NCBI RefSeq assembly: GCF_014268275.3
Contig: NZ_CP077084.1
Span: 6,072,501 to 6,136,500 of the forward strand
Direction of reading: 5' to 3'
Length of the DNA stretch: 64,000 nt
Source of the DNA: Pseudomonas tritici
GTDB lineage: Bacteria > Pseudomonadota > Gammaproteobacteria > Pseudomonadales > Pseudomonadaceae
Under the pieces are notes generated by a model. That model was not told where the DNA came from, did not search any database, and saw only the letters and a list, made by a program, of their open reading frames with translations. A program made the position numbers and the translations under genes. This document shows, piece by piece, positions 9,321 through 18,644 of the stretch; within the stretch, counting starts at the first letter, position 1; each line of letters opens with the position of its first letter.

Positions 9321-11162
9321 ATGCCTGATTACCGCTCGAAAACATCCACCCATGGCCGCAACATGGCCGGCGCGCGCGCACTGTGGCGTGCCACGGGGAT
9401 GAAAGATGACGACTTCAAGAAGCCGATCATCGCGATTGCCAACTCGTTCACTCAGTTCGTACCCGGCCACGTCCACCTCAAGGACTTGGGCCAACTGGTC
9501 GCCCGCGAGATCGAGCGCGCTGGCGGCGTAGCCAAGGAATTCAACACCATCGCCGTGGATGACGGCATCGCCATGGGCCACGACGGCATGCTGTATTCCC
9601 TGCCGAGCCGCGAGATCATCGCCGACTCCGTGGAATACATGGTCAACGCCCACTGCGCCGACGCCATCGTGTGCATCTCCAACTGCGACAAGATCACCCC
9701 TGGCATGTTGATGGCCGCCCTGCGCCTGAACATCCCGGTGATCTTCGTCTCCGGCGGGCCGATGGAAGCCGGCAAGACCAAACTCGCGTCCCACGGCCTC
9801 GACCTGGTCGACGCCATGGTGATCGCCGCCGATTCCAGCGCTTCTGACGAGAAGGTTGCGGAATACGAGCGCAGCGCTTGCCCAACGTGCGGTTCGTGCT
9901 CCGGCATGTTCACCGCCAACTCGATGAACTGCTTGGTGGAAGCCCTGGGCCTGGCCTTGCCGGGCAACGGCTCGACACTGGCCACTCACAGCGACCGCGA
10001 GCAGCTGTTCCTGCAGGCCGGCCGCACCATCGTCGAGCTGTGCAAGCGTTACTACACCGAGAACGATGAATCGGTGTTGCCGCGCAATATCGCGAACTTC
10101 AAGGCGTTCGAAAACGCCATGACCCTGGACATCGCCATGGGCGGTTCCACCAATACCATCCTGCATTTGCTGGCCGCGGCCCAGGAAGCCGAGATCGATT
10201 TCGACCTGCGCGACATCGACCGTCTGTCCCGTCACGTGCCGCAGCTGTGCAAAGTCGCGCCGAACATCCAGAAGTACCACATGGAAGACGTGCACCGCGC
10301 CGGCGGGATCTTCTCGATCCTTGGCTCCCTGGCCCGTGGCGGCCTGCTGCACACCGACCTGCCAACCGTGCACAGCAAGACGCTCGCCGAAGGCATCGCC
10401 AAGTGGGACATCACCCAGACTGACGATGAAGCGGTGCATCACTTCTTCAAGGCAGGCCCGGCGGGCATCCCGACGCAAACCGCGTTCAGCCAGTCGACCC
10501 GTTGGGACACCCTGGATGACGACCGTGAGAACGGCTGCATCCGCAGTGTCGAGCACGCCTACTCCCAGGAAGGCGGCCTGGCCGTGCTGTACGGCAACAT
10601 CGCCCTCGATGGCTGCGTGGTGAAAACCGCCGGTGTGGATGAATCCATCCACGTCTTCGAAGGCCGCGCCAAGATCTACGAAAGCCAGGACAGCTCGGTT
10701 CGCGGCATCCTCGCCGACGAAGTGAAGGAAGGCGACATCGTGATCATCCGCTACGAAGGCCCGAAAGGCGGCCCGGGTATGCAGGAGATGCTGTACCCGA
10801 CCTCCTACTTGAAATCCAAAGGCCTGGGCAAAGCCTGCGCGCTGCTGACCGACGGTCGTTTCTCCGGCGGCACGTCGGGCCTTTCCATCGGCCACGCTTC
10901 GCCAGAAGCCGCTGCCGGTGGCGCGATCGGCCTGGTGCAGGACGGCGACAAGGTGCTGATCGACATTCCGAACCGTTCGATCAACCTGTTGATCAGCGAT
11001 GAAGAACTGGCGGCACGCCGGGTCGAGCAGGACAAGAAAGGCTGGAAACCGGTGGAGAAGCGTCCGCGCAAAGTCACCACGGCGTTGAAGGCGTATGCGT
11101 TGTTGGCGACCAGTGCCGACAAGGGCGCTGTGCGTAACAAAGCGATGCTCGACGGCCTGTAA
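9321..11162 (+). CDS. ilvD: Dihydroxy-acid dehydratase
   Basis: 613 residues. It dehydrates 2,3-dihydroxy-isovalerate and 2,3-dihydroxy-3-methylvalerate to 2-oxo acids in valine/isoleucine synthesis. Iron-sulfur ligands are visible as Cys122 in [12 protein letters not shown] and within [11 protein letters not shown] (residues 187-197). The length and motifs match the E. coli [4Fe-4S] type. GGAG is 7 bp before the ATG, and a strong terminator follows. The 210-bp upstream gap shows no convincing leader peptide rich in branched-chain codons. ilvA lies 25 kb away. Confidence 0.98.
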   Translation: MPDYRSKTSTHGRNMAGARALWRATGMKDDDFKKPIIAIANSFTQFVPGHVHLKDLGQLVAREIERAGGVAKEFNTIAVDDGIAMGHDGMLYSLPSREIIADSVEYMVNAHCADAIVCISNCDKITPGMLMAALRLNIPVIFVSGGPMEAGKTKLASHGLDLVDAMVIAADSSASDEKVAEYERSACPTCGSCSGMFTANSMNCLVEALGLALPGNGSTLATHSDREQLFLQAGRTIVELCKRYYTENDESVLPRNIANFKAFENAMTLDIAMGGSTNTILHLLAAAQEAEIDFDLRDIDRLSRHVPQLCKVAPNIQKYHMEDVHRAGGIFSILGSLARGGLLHTDLPTVHSKTLAEGIAKWDITQTDDEAVHHFFKAGPAGIPTQTAFSQSTRWDTLDDDRENGCIRSVEHAYSQEGGLAVLYGNIALDGCVVKTAGVDESIHVFEGRAKIYESQDSSVRGILADEVKEGDIVIIRYEGPKGGPGMQEMLYPTSYLKSKGLGKACALLTDGRFSGGTSGLSIGHASPEAAAGGAIGLVQDGDKVLIDIPNRSINLLISDEELAARRVEQDKKGWKPVEKRPRKVTTALKAYALLATSADKGAVRNKAMLDGL

Positions 11163-11176
11163 GCCTCGCGCATACA

Positions 11177-11207
11177 AATGCCCCGCCATGTGCGGGGCAT
11201 TTTTTTG
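11177..11207 (+). terminator. Intrinsic terminator of ilvD
   Basis: Perfect stem AAATGCCCCGC/GCGGGGCATTT (11177-11187 with 11193-11203) with a 5-nt loop, running into seven T residues, 15 bp after the ilvD stop. Confidence 0.95.
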
Positions 11208-11240
11208 CCTGGCCGAATCTCCAATCTACCGGAGATCAAA

Positions 11241-11326
11241 TGTGGGAGCTGGCTTGCCTGCGATGCAGACACTGCGGTGTACCTGATACACCGGGCGATG
11301 CCATCGCAGGCAAGCCAGCTCCCACA
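11241..11326. repeat. REP doublet, GTGGGAGC family
   Basis: Left arm from 11241 and right arm ending at 11326, with imperfect inner parts. It lies between the ilvD terminator and the 3' end of pchP (convergent genes). Confidence 0.9.
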
Positions 11327-11351
11327 CTGACCGCACTTCGACTGAAAACGC

Positions 11352-12410
11352 TTACTGAATATCCTCAGGCTTCACAATCACCCAGTTCTTGTCCGCCGTC
11401 ACCGGCAGCCCTTCCTTGGCCTGCGCCGCTGCGTGCTTGGCGATCATGCCGTTAAGCTGCGTCATGTACTTGTCCTTGCGGTTGATCCACAGGTGGATGC
11501 CGCCTTTGGCTACGTCCACATCGTGAAACAGCATGTAGCCGTCGCTGGTCGGGGTATCGCCGCCGACGATCACCGGTTTTTTCCACTCATCGATATAGGT
11601 GAGGATCGCCGCGTGCTTACCGGCCATCCAGGTGGCCGGGGTCCACAGGTAGGGGGTCAGTTCCAGGCCGAGGTTGGCCTTCTCGTCATATTTACCGGCG
11701 CTGATCTGTTTGCGCGCGGTGGTCAGCTCGCCGGTCTTGCGATCCTTGAGCAAGGTGGTCACGCCGATGACGTTCTCGGGTTTGACGTTGTAGCCGTACT
11801 TCGGATCGGCGGCGACCATGCGCACCAGCTCTTCCGAAGCCGCGGTCATCACATACACCTCGATGCCGTTTTCCATCAGTTTGTTGTACAGCTCGGCCTG
11901 GCCGGTGAAGACTTTCGGCGGCTGTACCTCGGATTTTTTCACCACGTCGCCTTCGAAATAGCTGACGGGCACGGGCTTGCCGGAGGCCATCAGCTCATCG
12001 ACCTGCACCTTGAGCTCCTTGAGGGTAAAACCCGAAAACACTTGGGCGACCCACGGGTAGCAGACCATGTCGTCCACTTCGCAAAGGCGATAGTAGTAAC
12101 TGAACAGGCTTTCCTTATGGTCGGCGGTGTCTTTGAACGGCATCAGTTTGAGCGATGGATCAAGGCTCTCACGGGTGATCAGGCCCTTGTTTTCCATGTA
12201 GGGCAGCAGGGACTCTTCGAGGTCGTAGCGGTAGCTGGTGTTGTCCATGTCGAACACCGCGAAATTACCCTTGTTGGCGTTGGCAGTGATCATTTCATTC
12301 AGTTGCTTGGCCGCCGGCGCGGGCCAGTGCTTCAGCTCGGTGGCGGCGAACGCCTGGCTGACGAGTCCGAGGCAGAATGCGGCGGCGAGTAATTTCGGCA
12401 CGAACTTCAT
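11352..12410 (-). CDS. pchP: Periplasmic phosphorylcholine phosphatase, HAD superfamily
   Basis: 352 residues with a Sec signal peptide (cleavage predicted after about Ala23, QAFA-A). HAD motif I is FDMDNTSYRYD, residues 53-63. After removal of 23 residues the catalytic DMDNT falls at positions 31-35, as described for P. aeruginosa PchP. PchP releases choline and phosphate from phosphorylcholine in the periplasm. In P. aeruginosa it is induced by choline derivatives through GbdR (family knowledge; no site identified here). Divergent from the cystine symporter gene. In PAO1 pchP lies elsewhere, so this location looks like an insertion relative to that genome. Confidence 0.9.
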   Translation of the reverse strand: MKFVPKLLAAAFCLGLVSQAFAATELKHWPAPAAKQLNEMITANANKGNFAVFDMDNTSYRYDLEESLLPYMENKGLITRESLDPSLKLMPFKDTADHKESLFSYYYRLCEVDDMVCYPWVAQVFSGFTLKELKVQVDELMASGKPVPVSYFEGDVVKKSEVQPPKVFTGQAELYNKLMENGIEVYVMTAASEELVRMVAADPKYGYNVKPENVIGVTTLLKDRKTGELTTARKQISAGKYDEKANLGLELTPYLWTPATWMAGKHAAILTYIDEWKKPVIVGGDTPTSDGYMLFHDVDVAKGGIHLWINRKDKYMTQLNGMIAKHAAAQAKEGLPVTADKNWVIVKPEDIQ

Positions 12411-12652
12411 AGGCGTTGTCTCCCTGAGTGAAAGACATCGACGCTAACAAATCCCTGTGACAGTTCCCACTTCGGGCACGACCGTACGCGTCCTGATCCC
12501 GTCACACTCATACGCCTGAGCGGCAAATGCTTATTCCAAAAACGACACTGACCATTCCATATCGGTATTAAATCAATATATTTCAAGCTGTTAGGCTTCC
12601 CGGTTCGCAATCGCAGGCTCACGCGATTGGCTGCCTTCTCAACGGAGCTCTA

Positions 12653-14044
12653 ATGAATCTGCCCCTGATTCTCAACTTACTGGTGTTCGTGGCCCTGTTG
12701 CTGGGCCTGGCACAAACCCGTCGCACACACTGGAGCCTCGCCAAGAAGGTTCTATTCGCCCTGGTTCTCGGCGTGGTGTTCGGCACCGTGCTGCACACGA
12801 TCTACGGCGATGGTAATCCGGTACTCAAGGCGTCCATCGGCTGGTTTGACCTGGTCGGCAACGGCTACGTGCAACTGCTGCAAATGATCGTGATCCCGCT
12901 GGTGTTCGCCTCGATCCTCAGCGCCGTGGCGCGTCTGCACAATGCCTCGTCCCTGGGCAAGATCAGTTTCCTGACCATCGGCACGCTGCTGTTCACCACC
13001 GCGATTGCCGCGCTGATCGGTATTGGCCTCACCAACCTGTTCGGCCTCACCGCCGAAGGCCTGGTGGCCGGCACCCAGGAAATGGCACGCCTGCAGGTGA
13101 TCCAGAGCGATTACGCCGGCAAGGTCGCCGACCTGAATATCCCGCAATTGCTGCTGTCGTTCGTGCCGGCCAACCCGTTCGCCGACCTCGCGCGCGCCAA
13201 GCCGACGTCGATTATCAGCGTGGTGATTTTCGCGGCCTTCCTGGGCGTTGCCGCGCTGCAGCTGCTCAAGGATGACGTGGAAAAAGGTCAAAAAGTACTC
13301 AACGCCATCGACACCCTGCAAGCCTGGGTGATGCGCCTGGTGCGCCTGGTCATGAAGCTGACGCCCTACGGCGTATTGGCGCTGATGACCAAAGTGGTCG
13401 CCGGCTCCAACCTGCAAGACATCATCAAGCTCGGCAGTTTTGTGGTGGTGTCGTACTTGGCGCTGGGCCTGATGTTTATGGTGCACGGCCTGCTGCTGTC
13501 TTTAGCCGGGATCAACCCGCTGCGTTTTTTCCGCAAGGTGTGGCCGGTATTGACGTTTGCCTTCACCAGCCGCTCCAGCGCCGCGTCGATCCCGCTGAGC
13601 ATTGAAGCGCAGACCCGTCGCCTGGGTATCCCGCAGTCTATCGCCGGTTTCGCCGCCTCGTTTGGCGCGACCATTGGCCAGAACGGTTGCGCGGGCCTTT
13701 ATCCCGCGATGTTGGCGGTGATGGTCGCGCCAACCGTGGGCATCAACCCGCTGGACCCGCTGTGGATCGCGACGCTGGTGGCGATTGTGACCTTAAGTTC
13801 GGCAGGTGTTGCAGGCGTGGGCGGCGGGGCGACATTTGCCGCGCTGATCGTACTGCCGGCCATGGGGTTGCCGGTGTCACTGGTGGCGCTGCTGATTTCC
13901 GTGGAGCCGCTGATCGACATGGGCCGCACGGCGTTGAACGTGAACGGTTCGATGACGGCGGGGGCAATTACCAGCCAGATCATGGGCCAGACGGATAAGG
14001 AATTGTTGAATGCGGATGAGCATGCGGAATTAGCGCAGGCCTGA
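12653..14044 (+). CDS. tcyP: L-cystine:cation symporter
   Basis: 463 residues with about 9 hydrophobic segments. Dicarboxylate/amino acid:cation symporter (DAACS) family, resembling TcyP/YdjN in length and in the segment near residue 300 ([15 protein letters not shown]), a re-entrant-loop serine-rich motif. It would import cystine as a sulfur source. The C-terminal [18 protein letters not shown] corresponds to the substrate/cation-binding helix. The 242-bp divergent gap before it contains an AT-rich stretch (about 12545-12595) of the kind used by CysB, but no site can be named with confidence. Confidence 0.88.
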   Translation: MNLPLILNLLVFVALLLGLAQTRRTHWSLAKKVLFALVLGVVFGTVLHTIYGDGNPVLKASIGWFDLVGNGYVQLLQMIVIPLVFASILSAVARLHNASSLGKISFLTIGTLLFTTAIAALIGIGLTNLFGLTAEGLVAGTQEMARLQVIQSDYAGKVADLNIPQLLLSFVPANPFADLARAKPTSIISVVIFAAFLGVAALQLLKDDVEKGQKVLNAIDTLQAWVMRLVRLVMKLTPYGVLALMTKVVAGSNLQDIIKLGSFVVVSYLALGLMFMVHGLLLSLAGINPLRFFRKVWPVLTFAFTSRSSAASIPLSIEAQTRRLGIPQSIAGFAASFGATIGQNGCAGLYPAMLAVMVAPTVGINPLDPLWIATLVAIVTLSSAGVAGVGGGATFAALIVLPAMGLPVSLVALLISVEPLIDMGRTALNVNGSMTAGAITSQIMGQTDKELLNADEHAELAQA

Positions 14045-14054
14045 AGCCAAGAAC

Positions 14055-14123
14055 TGTAGTGAGCGGGCTTGCCCCGCGCGGGGCGGCTTCGCCACCCAGC
14101 GCGGGGCAAGCCCGCTCACTACA
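14055..14123. repeat. Compact REP doublet, TGTAGTGAGCGGGC family
   Basis: Perfect 25-bp arms 14055-14079 and 14099-14123 separated by 19 bp. This second REP family (core GAGCGGGCTTGCCCCGCGC) differs from the GTGGGAGC copies. It lies between convergent tcyP and folA and probably serves as a shared 3' hairpin. Confidence 0.9.
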
Positions 14124-14128
14124 AGAAG

Positions 14129-14641
14129 TTAGATTTTTTCCCAGACCTCGAAGTTGTACGCTGGCTTATCGCCTTCAGCTGGGTTCTCCAGATTTGAAAC
14201 CAGCTTCCACTGGTCCGCATCAAACTCCGGAAACCATGCGTCCCCTTCCGGGCTCAACGCCACCCGCGTCAAATACAACCGATCCGCCTGCTCCAGCCCC
14301 TGCGCATACAACTGCGCCCCACCGATCAGCATCAGCTCATCCACGCCCTGCTCCAGCGCCCACGCCTCAGCGCGTTCAACCGCAGCCTCCAATGACGGAA
14401 AAACTTCCGCACCTTCAAGCGCCAGATCGGTCTGACGGCTAACCACAAGATTCAAGCGCCCCGGCAGCGGTCGGCCCAGAGAATCCCAGGTCTTGCGCCC
14501 CATGATGATCGGCTTGCCGAGCGTAGTGGCTTTGAAATATTTGAAATCCCCCGGCAAGTGCCAGGGCATGCTGTTGTCGACGCCGATCACGCGGTTTTCA
14601 CCGAGGGCTGCGATCAGGCTTAAAGGGAGAGTTTTTTTCAT
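14129..14641 (-). CDS. folA: Dihydrofolate reductase
   Basis: 170 residues. It reduces dihydrofolate to tetrahydrofolate with NADPH. Recognisable motifs are the N-terminal SLIAALGENRVIGVDNSMPWHLPGD (Met20-loop region with the W-H-L-P segment), the following IIMGRKTWDSLG (NADPH binding) and the MLIGGAQLY segment near residue 106. Length is normal for gamma-proteobacterial FolA. Its start lies 69 bp from the divergent DUF2868 gene. Confidence 0.97.
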   Translation of the reverse strand: MKKTLPLSLIAALGENRVIGVDNSMPWHLPGDFKYFKATTLGKPIIMGRKTWDSLGRPLPGRLNLVVSRQTDLALEGAEVFPSLEAAVERAEAWALEQGVDELMLIGGAQLYAQGLEQADRLYLTRVALSPEGDAWFPEFDADQWKLVSNLENPAEGDKPAYNFEVWEKI

Positions 14642-14710
14642 GGCGACGAGAATACCAGAGGCGCAGGCCAGCGGTTATGCTCCACGTTCACTTGCTCAAC
14701 AGGACGGCGC

Positions 14711-16090
14711 GTGACTGCACTGAACCCCCTGCAAAAACTCTGGCTGACAGAAACCGTGCGCCTGCGTGAAGAACACGCCGGCCCGCTGGAAGACCTGGAA
14801 GCCAACCGCCTGGCCCGCTCGGCCGGTGGCGACTTGCCGACGCGCATTCAACAGCGCGCCCTGCACCTGGCCGAGCGTGATGGCCTGACCGCCGCGCTCA
14901 CGCGCTGGCTGCAAGGTGCGCGCCTGGCGCTGGTGCTGCTGGTGATCGTCGCCGTGATCAGTGGCGCCGGCCTTGCCTTTGCGGCAATGGGCAACGGCCT
15001 GACCCCGGTGAATGTGTTCTGGGCCTTGGGCAGCCTGCTTGGTTTGAACCTCATCCTGTTGATCAGTTGGGCCCTGGGCCTGCTGTTTGCCGGCGAACAC
15101 AGCGCCAGTCTTGGGCGCCTGTGGCTGTGGCTCAGCGAGAAGCTCGCGCGTGACGCCAAGGCTGCACAGCTGGCACCAGCGCTGTTGCTGCTGTTGCAGC
15201 GCCAGAAACTCAATCGCTGGGCGGTCGGTGTGCTGGTCAACAGCCTGTGGTTGTTGGCGTTGCTCAGCGCCATGGTGATTCTTCTTACGCTACTTGCCAC
15301 CCGCCGTTACGGCTTCGTGTGGGAAACCACCATTCTTGGCGCCGACACCTTCGTCGCCGTCACCCAGGCCCTCAGCACCTTGCCGGCTATGCTGGGTTTC
15401 AACGTGCCGACCGTCGATATGATCCGCGCCAGCGGCGATTCCGCGCTGAATATCGAAAGCGCCCGCCAAGCCTGGGCCGCCTGGCTGGTGGGCGTGCTGC
15501 TCGTCTATGGCCTGCTGCCTCGCTTGGCCCTCGCCCTGCTGTGCCTGTGGCGCTGGAAACGCGGGCGCGCCGCCCTGCGCCTGGACCTCAACCTGCCCGG
15601 CTACAGCCAGCTGCGCGAACGCCTCATGCCGAGCAGTGAGCGCCTCGGGGTCAACGACGCAGCGCCGGAACAACTGCACCACGTCAGCGGGGGTGTCAGT
15701 GAATTGGAAAGCGAAGGCGCGCTGCTGGTCGCCATCGAACTGGACGACCGGCACACTTGGCCGCCCAAACTGCCCGCCAGCGTGAAAAACGCCGGCATTC
15801 TCGACAGCCGCGAATCACGCAACAAGCTGCTGGAGCAGCTCACGCGCTTCCCTCCTGCACGCCTGGCCATCGCTTGCGACCCGCGCCGCTCGCCGGACCG
15901 TGGCAGCCTCGCGCTGATCGCCGAACTCGCGCGCAGCGCCACCGCCACCCGCGTCTGGCTGCTGCAAGCACCGCCCGGCCAGGCGCTGGACGCCGAGCGC
16001 CTGGGCGATTGGCACGCCGCACTGCAACAACTTGAACTGCCCTTCGCCGACTGCGCGCCGCTGAACTGGCTGGAGACCGGTCATGACTAA
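14711..16090 (+). CDS. DUF2868 membrane protein of unknown function
   Basis: 459 residues from a GTG start. An N-terminal soluble helix region (residues 1-75, LTETVRLREEHAG) is followed by hydrophobic segments at about 77-98, 102-125, 178-202 and 255-280. A large C-terminal cytoplasmic part contains Asp/Arg-rich segments. The gene overlaps the following GTPase gene by 8 bp, so the two are translationally coupled and probably form one machine. No enzymatic motif is recognisable. Known only as DUF2868 in this constant partnership with DUF3482. Confidence 0.85.
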   Translation: MTALNPLQKLWLTETVRLREEHAGPLEDLEANRLARSAGGDLPTRIQQRALHLAERDGLTAALTRWLQGARLALVLLVIVAVISGAGLAFAAMGNGLTPVNVFWALGSLLGLNLILLISWALGLLFAGEHSASLGRLWLWLSEKLARDAKAAQLAPALLLLLQRQKLNRWAVGVLVNSLWLLALLSAMVILLTLLATRRYGFVWETTILGADTFVAVTQALSTLPAMLGFNVPTVDMIRASGDSALNIESARQAWAAWLVGVLLVYGLLPRLALALLCLWRWKRGRAALRLDLNLPGYSQLRERLMPSSERLGVNDAAPEQLHHVSGGVSELESEGALLVAIELDDRHTWPPKLPASVKNAGILDSRESRNKLLEQLTRFPPARLAIACDPRRSPDRGSLALIAELARSATATRVWLLQAPPGQALDAERLGDWHAALQQLELPFADCAPLNWLETGHD

Positions 16091-17441
16091 GCCACTGAAA
16101 CTCGCCGTGGTGGGCCACACCAATGTCGGCAAGACCTCGCTGCTGCGTACGCTGACCCGTGATGTCGGCTTCGGCGAAGTCTCCCATCGCCCCAGCACCA
16201 CGCGGCATGTCGAAGGGGCGCGCTTGTCGGTGGATGGCGAAGCCTTGCTGGAGCTGTACGACACGCCCGGCCTGGAAGATGCCATCGCCCTGCTCGACTA
16301 TTTGGAACGCTTGGATCGCCCCGGCGAACGCCTCGACGGCCCGGCCCGGCTGGCGCGCTTCCTGGAGGGCAGCGAAGCCCGCCAGCGTTTCGAACAGGAG
16401 GCCAAGGTGCTGCGCCAACTGTTGGCGTCTGACGCGGGCCTGTATGTGATCGACGCCCGCGAGCCGGTGCTGGCCAAGTACCGCGATGAGCTTCAAGTAC
16501 TGGCCAGTTGCGGCAAGCCGTTGCTGCCGGTGCTCAACTTTGTCAGCAGCAGCGACCACCGCGAGCCGGATTGGCGTGAAGCCCTGGCCCGCCTCGGTCT
16601 GCATGCGCTGGTGCGTTTCGACAGCGTCGCGCCACCGGAAGACGGCGAACGGCGACTGTATGAAAGCCTCGCCCTGCTGCTGGAAAACGCCCGGCCACAA
16701 TTGGAACGCTTGATTCTTGATCAGGAGGCCCAGCGTCAGGCCCGCCAGCAAAGTGCTGCCCGCTTGATCGCCGAGCTGTTGATCGACTGTGCAGCGTGCC
16801 GACGCAGCGTGGTGACTGAAGATGAGCCGCAAGCCATCGGCGACCTGCGCAAAGCCGTGCGTCAACGTGAGCAGAAGTGTGTGGAAGCGCTGCTCAAGCT
16901 GTTCGGCTTCCGCCCGCAGGACGCCGCCGCCAGCGACTTGCCGCTGCTGGATGGCCGCTGGGGCGATGACCTGTTCAACCCGGAAACCCTCAAGCAGCTC
17001 GGCGTGCGCGTCGGCGGCGGGATCGCCGCAGGCGCGGCGGCGGGTGCAGGCGTGGATTTACTGGTCGGAGGGTTAACGCTGGGCGCCGCCGCACTGGCCG
17101 GTGCAATTGCTGGTGGTGCACTGCAAACCGCACGTAGCTACGGCAGCCGCCTGTTGGGCAAGATCAAGGGCCAGCGTGAGCTGACCGTCGACGACGCCGT
17201 GCTGCGCTTGCTTGCCCTGCGCCAACGCCAGTTGCTCAAGGCCCTGAACCTGCGCGGCCATGCGGCTATGCACAGCATCAAGGTCGACACGCCCCAGGAC
17301 AAAACCTGGCGCGAAGGCAAGCTGCCTGACGCGCTGCACAAGGCTCGCGCGCATCCGCAATGGTCTTCTCTTAACCCCCACGCCAAACTCAGTCAGGCCG
17401 AGCGTCAGGACCTGGTAGAAAGCTTGGCCACGCAGCTCTGA
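16083..17441 (+). CDS. GTPase with DUF3482 domain
   Basis: 452 residues. An N-terminal Era/TrmE-like G domain carries G1 as GHTNVGKT (residues 11-18) and G3 as DTPG (60-63). The usual G4 NKxD is replaced by NFVSSSD (152-158), so guanine specificity is uncertain. The C-terminal half (DUF3482) contains a Gly/Ala-rich zipper (about residues 310-345, VGGGIAAGAAAGAGVD) suggesting membrane insertion or helix packing. Begins inside the 3' end of the DUF2868 gene. Its own last 37 bp overlap the convergent EF-hand gene. Function unknown. Confidence 0.88.
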   Translation: MTKPLKLAVVGHTNVGKTSLLRTLTRDVGFGEVSHRPSTTRHVEGARLSVDGEALLELYDTPGLEDAIALLDYLERLDRPGERLDGPARLARFLEGSEARQRFEQEAKVLRQLLASDAGLYVIDAREPVLAKYRDELQVLASCGKPLLPVLNFVSSSDHREPDWREALARLGLHALVRFDSVAPPEDGERRLYESLALLLENARPQLERLILDQEAQRQARQQSAARLIAELLIDCAACRRSVVTEDEPQAIGDLRKAVRQREQKCVEALLKLFGFRPQDAAASDLPLLDGRWGDDLFNPETLKQLGVRVGGGIAAGAAAGAGVDLLVGGLTLGAAALAGAIAGGALQTARSYGSRLLGKIKGQRELTVDDAVLRLLALRQRQLLKALNLRGHAAMHSIKVDTPQDKTWREGKLPDALHKARAHPQWSSLNPHAKLSQAERQDLVESLATQL

Positions 17442-17995
17442 TTTGCGCCAAGGGGTAATTGCTCGTACCACAGCATGGCCAGGAAAGAAGTGGCAAGCGC
17501 CCGAACCCACTCTTTGTCCGCTTTGTCTGCGACACCATTTCTATCGACATCACTGTTGGTGAATGACTCAAGCACCCCATTCCCATCAGCGTCATAAGCG
17601 GCTGCACTGTAAGCCAGGCTTTGCTTGCGGATAGCGCCCAGCACATCGTGAAACTCCAGTTTTACGGCGTTCGGTGAGCTGGTCTTACCGTAATGATCAA
17701 CATACACAGACAAACTCCGTTGAGCACTTTCACCCTGGTTAAACCAGTTAAGCTTCAAGAACGTATTCGCAAACTCCTTCAGTAATTGCTTATCCCGAAT
17801 GTTGCACCGCCCATCACGGTTGATGTCTCCCGCGCACTGCATATCAATAACACCATCGGCGTTCATATCAACGGCCAAGGCCTCGTGACTTAACTCATCC
17901 GGCCCGCCTTCATGGCTCTCATAAAAATGCAATATGACCGTATCGGCCCTGCAGTTTCCGCTACGGTCCTGAGCGATCGCTTTTAAATAACGCAT
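17405..17995 (-). CDS. EF-hand/dockerin-like calcium-binding protein, internally duplicated
   Basis: 196 residues made of two related halves. Repeat 1 (about residues 42-84) has calcium loops DMNADGVID (43-51) and DINRDGRCNIRD (57-68), then a helix ending in LNWF. Repeat 2 (about 134-177) has DADGNGVLE (135-143) and DVDRNGVADKAD (149-160), then a helix ending in MLWY. The DxNxDG-x5-D pattern followed by a helix resembles dockerin modules. There is no signal peptide, and an in-frame TGA lies three codons upstream of the ATG, so the start is fixed. The gene looks less GC-rich than its neighbours and overlaps the DUF3482 gene tail to tail by 37 bp. Function and localisation unknown; possibly acquired. 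Confidence 0.72.
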   Translation of the reverse strand: MRYLKAIAQDRSGNCRADTVILHFYESHEGGPDELSHEALAVDMNADGVIDMQCAGDINRDGRCNIRDKQLLKEFANTFLKLNWFNQGESAQRSLSVYVDHYGKTSSPNAVKLEFHDVLGAIRKQSLAYSAAAYDADGNGVLESFTNSDVDRNGVADKADKEWVRALATSFLAMLWYEQLPLGANQSCVAKLSTRS

Positions 17996-18077
17996 ACGCC
18001 TGTCTCAATAAAGGGATGAGACAAGAACTTAAATCACCCCCATCGACCGGCACAGGTAACAACACCACAGCACACTG

Positions 18078-18644
18078 TCAGAAATCGCGACGCGGCATCA
18101 GTAACTTGCGCGCCTTGGCCTTGAGCACTTCAAGGTCGAGCACCGGCACATGGATTTTCTTGGCCTGCTCATCCCAATAACGCATACGCAAGCTCACCGC
18201 GCACAGCGGATCCTGTTCGAAAGCCACGGCCTCTTCGGCGTTCATCACCCCGCCCTGGTAAGCCAACGTACGGCGGCTTGCGTCGCTCAGGCGGGCGTAA
18301 TAGCCCGGCTGGCTGAAGGTCAGGTAGCGCTTGGCCTGCACGTGATACTCCACCAACCTGGTCATGCGTTCGCTGAACCCTGCACGGCGCAGATAATCCG
18401 CCCCCAGCCGCTCATGGCTGACCACGCCATAACCGCCCATGTTCGCGTCGCCCCTGCCGCAGAGATGGCCGATGTCATGGAAAAACGCCGCCAGTACCAC
18501 TTCGTCATCAAAGCCTTCGGCCATGGCCAGTTGCGCGGCCTGGGACATGTGTTCGATCTGCGACACCGGCTCGCCGATGTAATCCGCCGTGCCGTGCGCC
18601 TCGTACAGGCCGAACACTTCGGCTATCGCCTGCTCCGGGCTCAT
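18078..18644 (-). CDS. phnZ: PhnZ-type HD-domain oxygenase for phosphonate C-P cleavage
   Basis: 188 residues, the length of PhnZ. Family members are mixed-valent di-iron oxygenases that cleave (R)-1-hydroxy-2-aminoethylphosphonate to glycine and phosphate. Metal-ligand positions are visible: His32 (QIEHMSQ), the HD pair in FFHDIGHL and the His of VEYHVQAKRY. Tyr22 and Glu25 (ADYIGEPVSQ) match the substrate-sensing Tyr24/Glu27 of PhnZ with a constant offset of two. The start at 18644 is chosen because it forms a TGATG stop/start overlap with the upstream flavoenzyme gene. An upstream in-frame codon at 18659 is less likely. No PhnY hydroxylase is nearby. Confidence 0.85.
   Translation of the reverse strand: MSPEQAIAEVFGLYEAHGTADYIGEPVSQIEHMSQAAQLAMAEGFDDEVVLAAFFHDIGHLCGRGDANMGGYGVVSHERLGADYLRRAGFSERMTRLVEYHVQAKRYLTFSQPGYYARLSDASRRTLAYQGGVMNAEEAVAFEQDPLCAVSLRMRYWDEQAKKIHVPVLDLEVLKAKARKLLMPRRDF

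Noticed and set aside
9300..11189. 629-residue open frame on the minus strand opposite ilvD
   Set aside because: It mirrors ilvD codon periodicity in GC-rich DNA, has no recognisable domain and covers the ilvD terminator.
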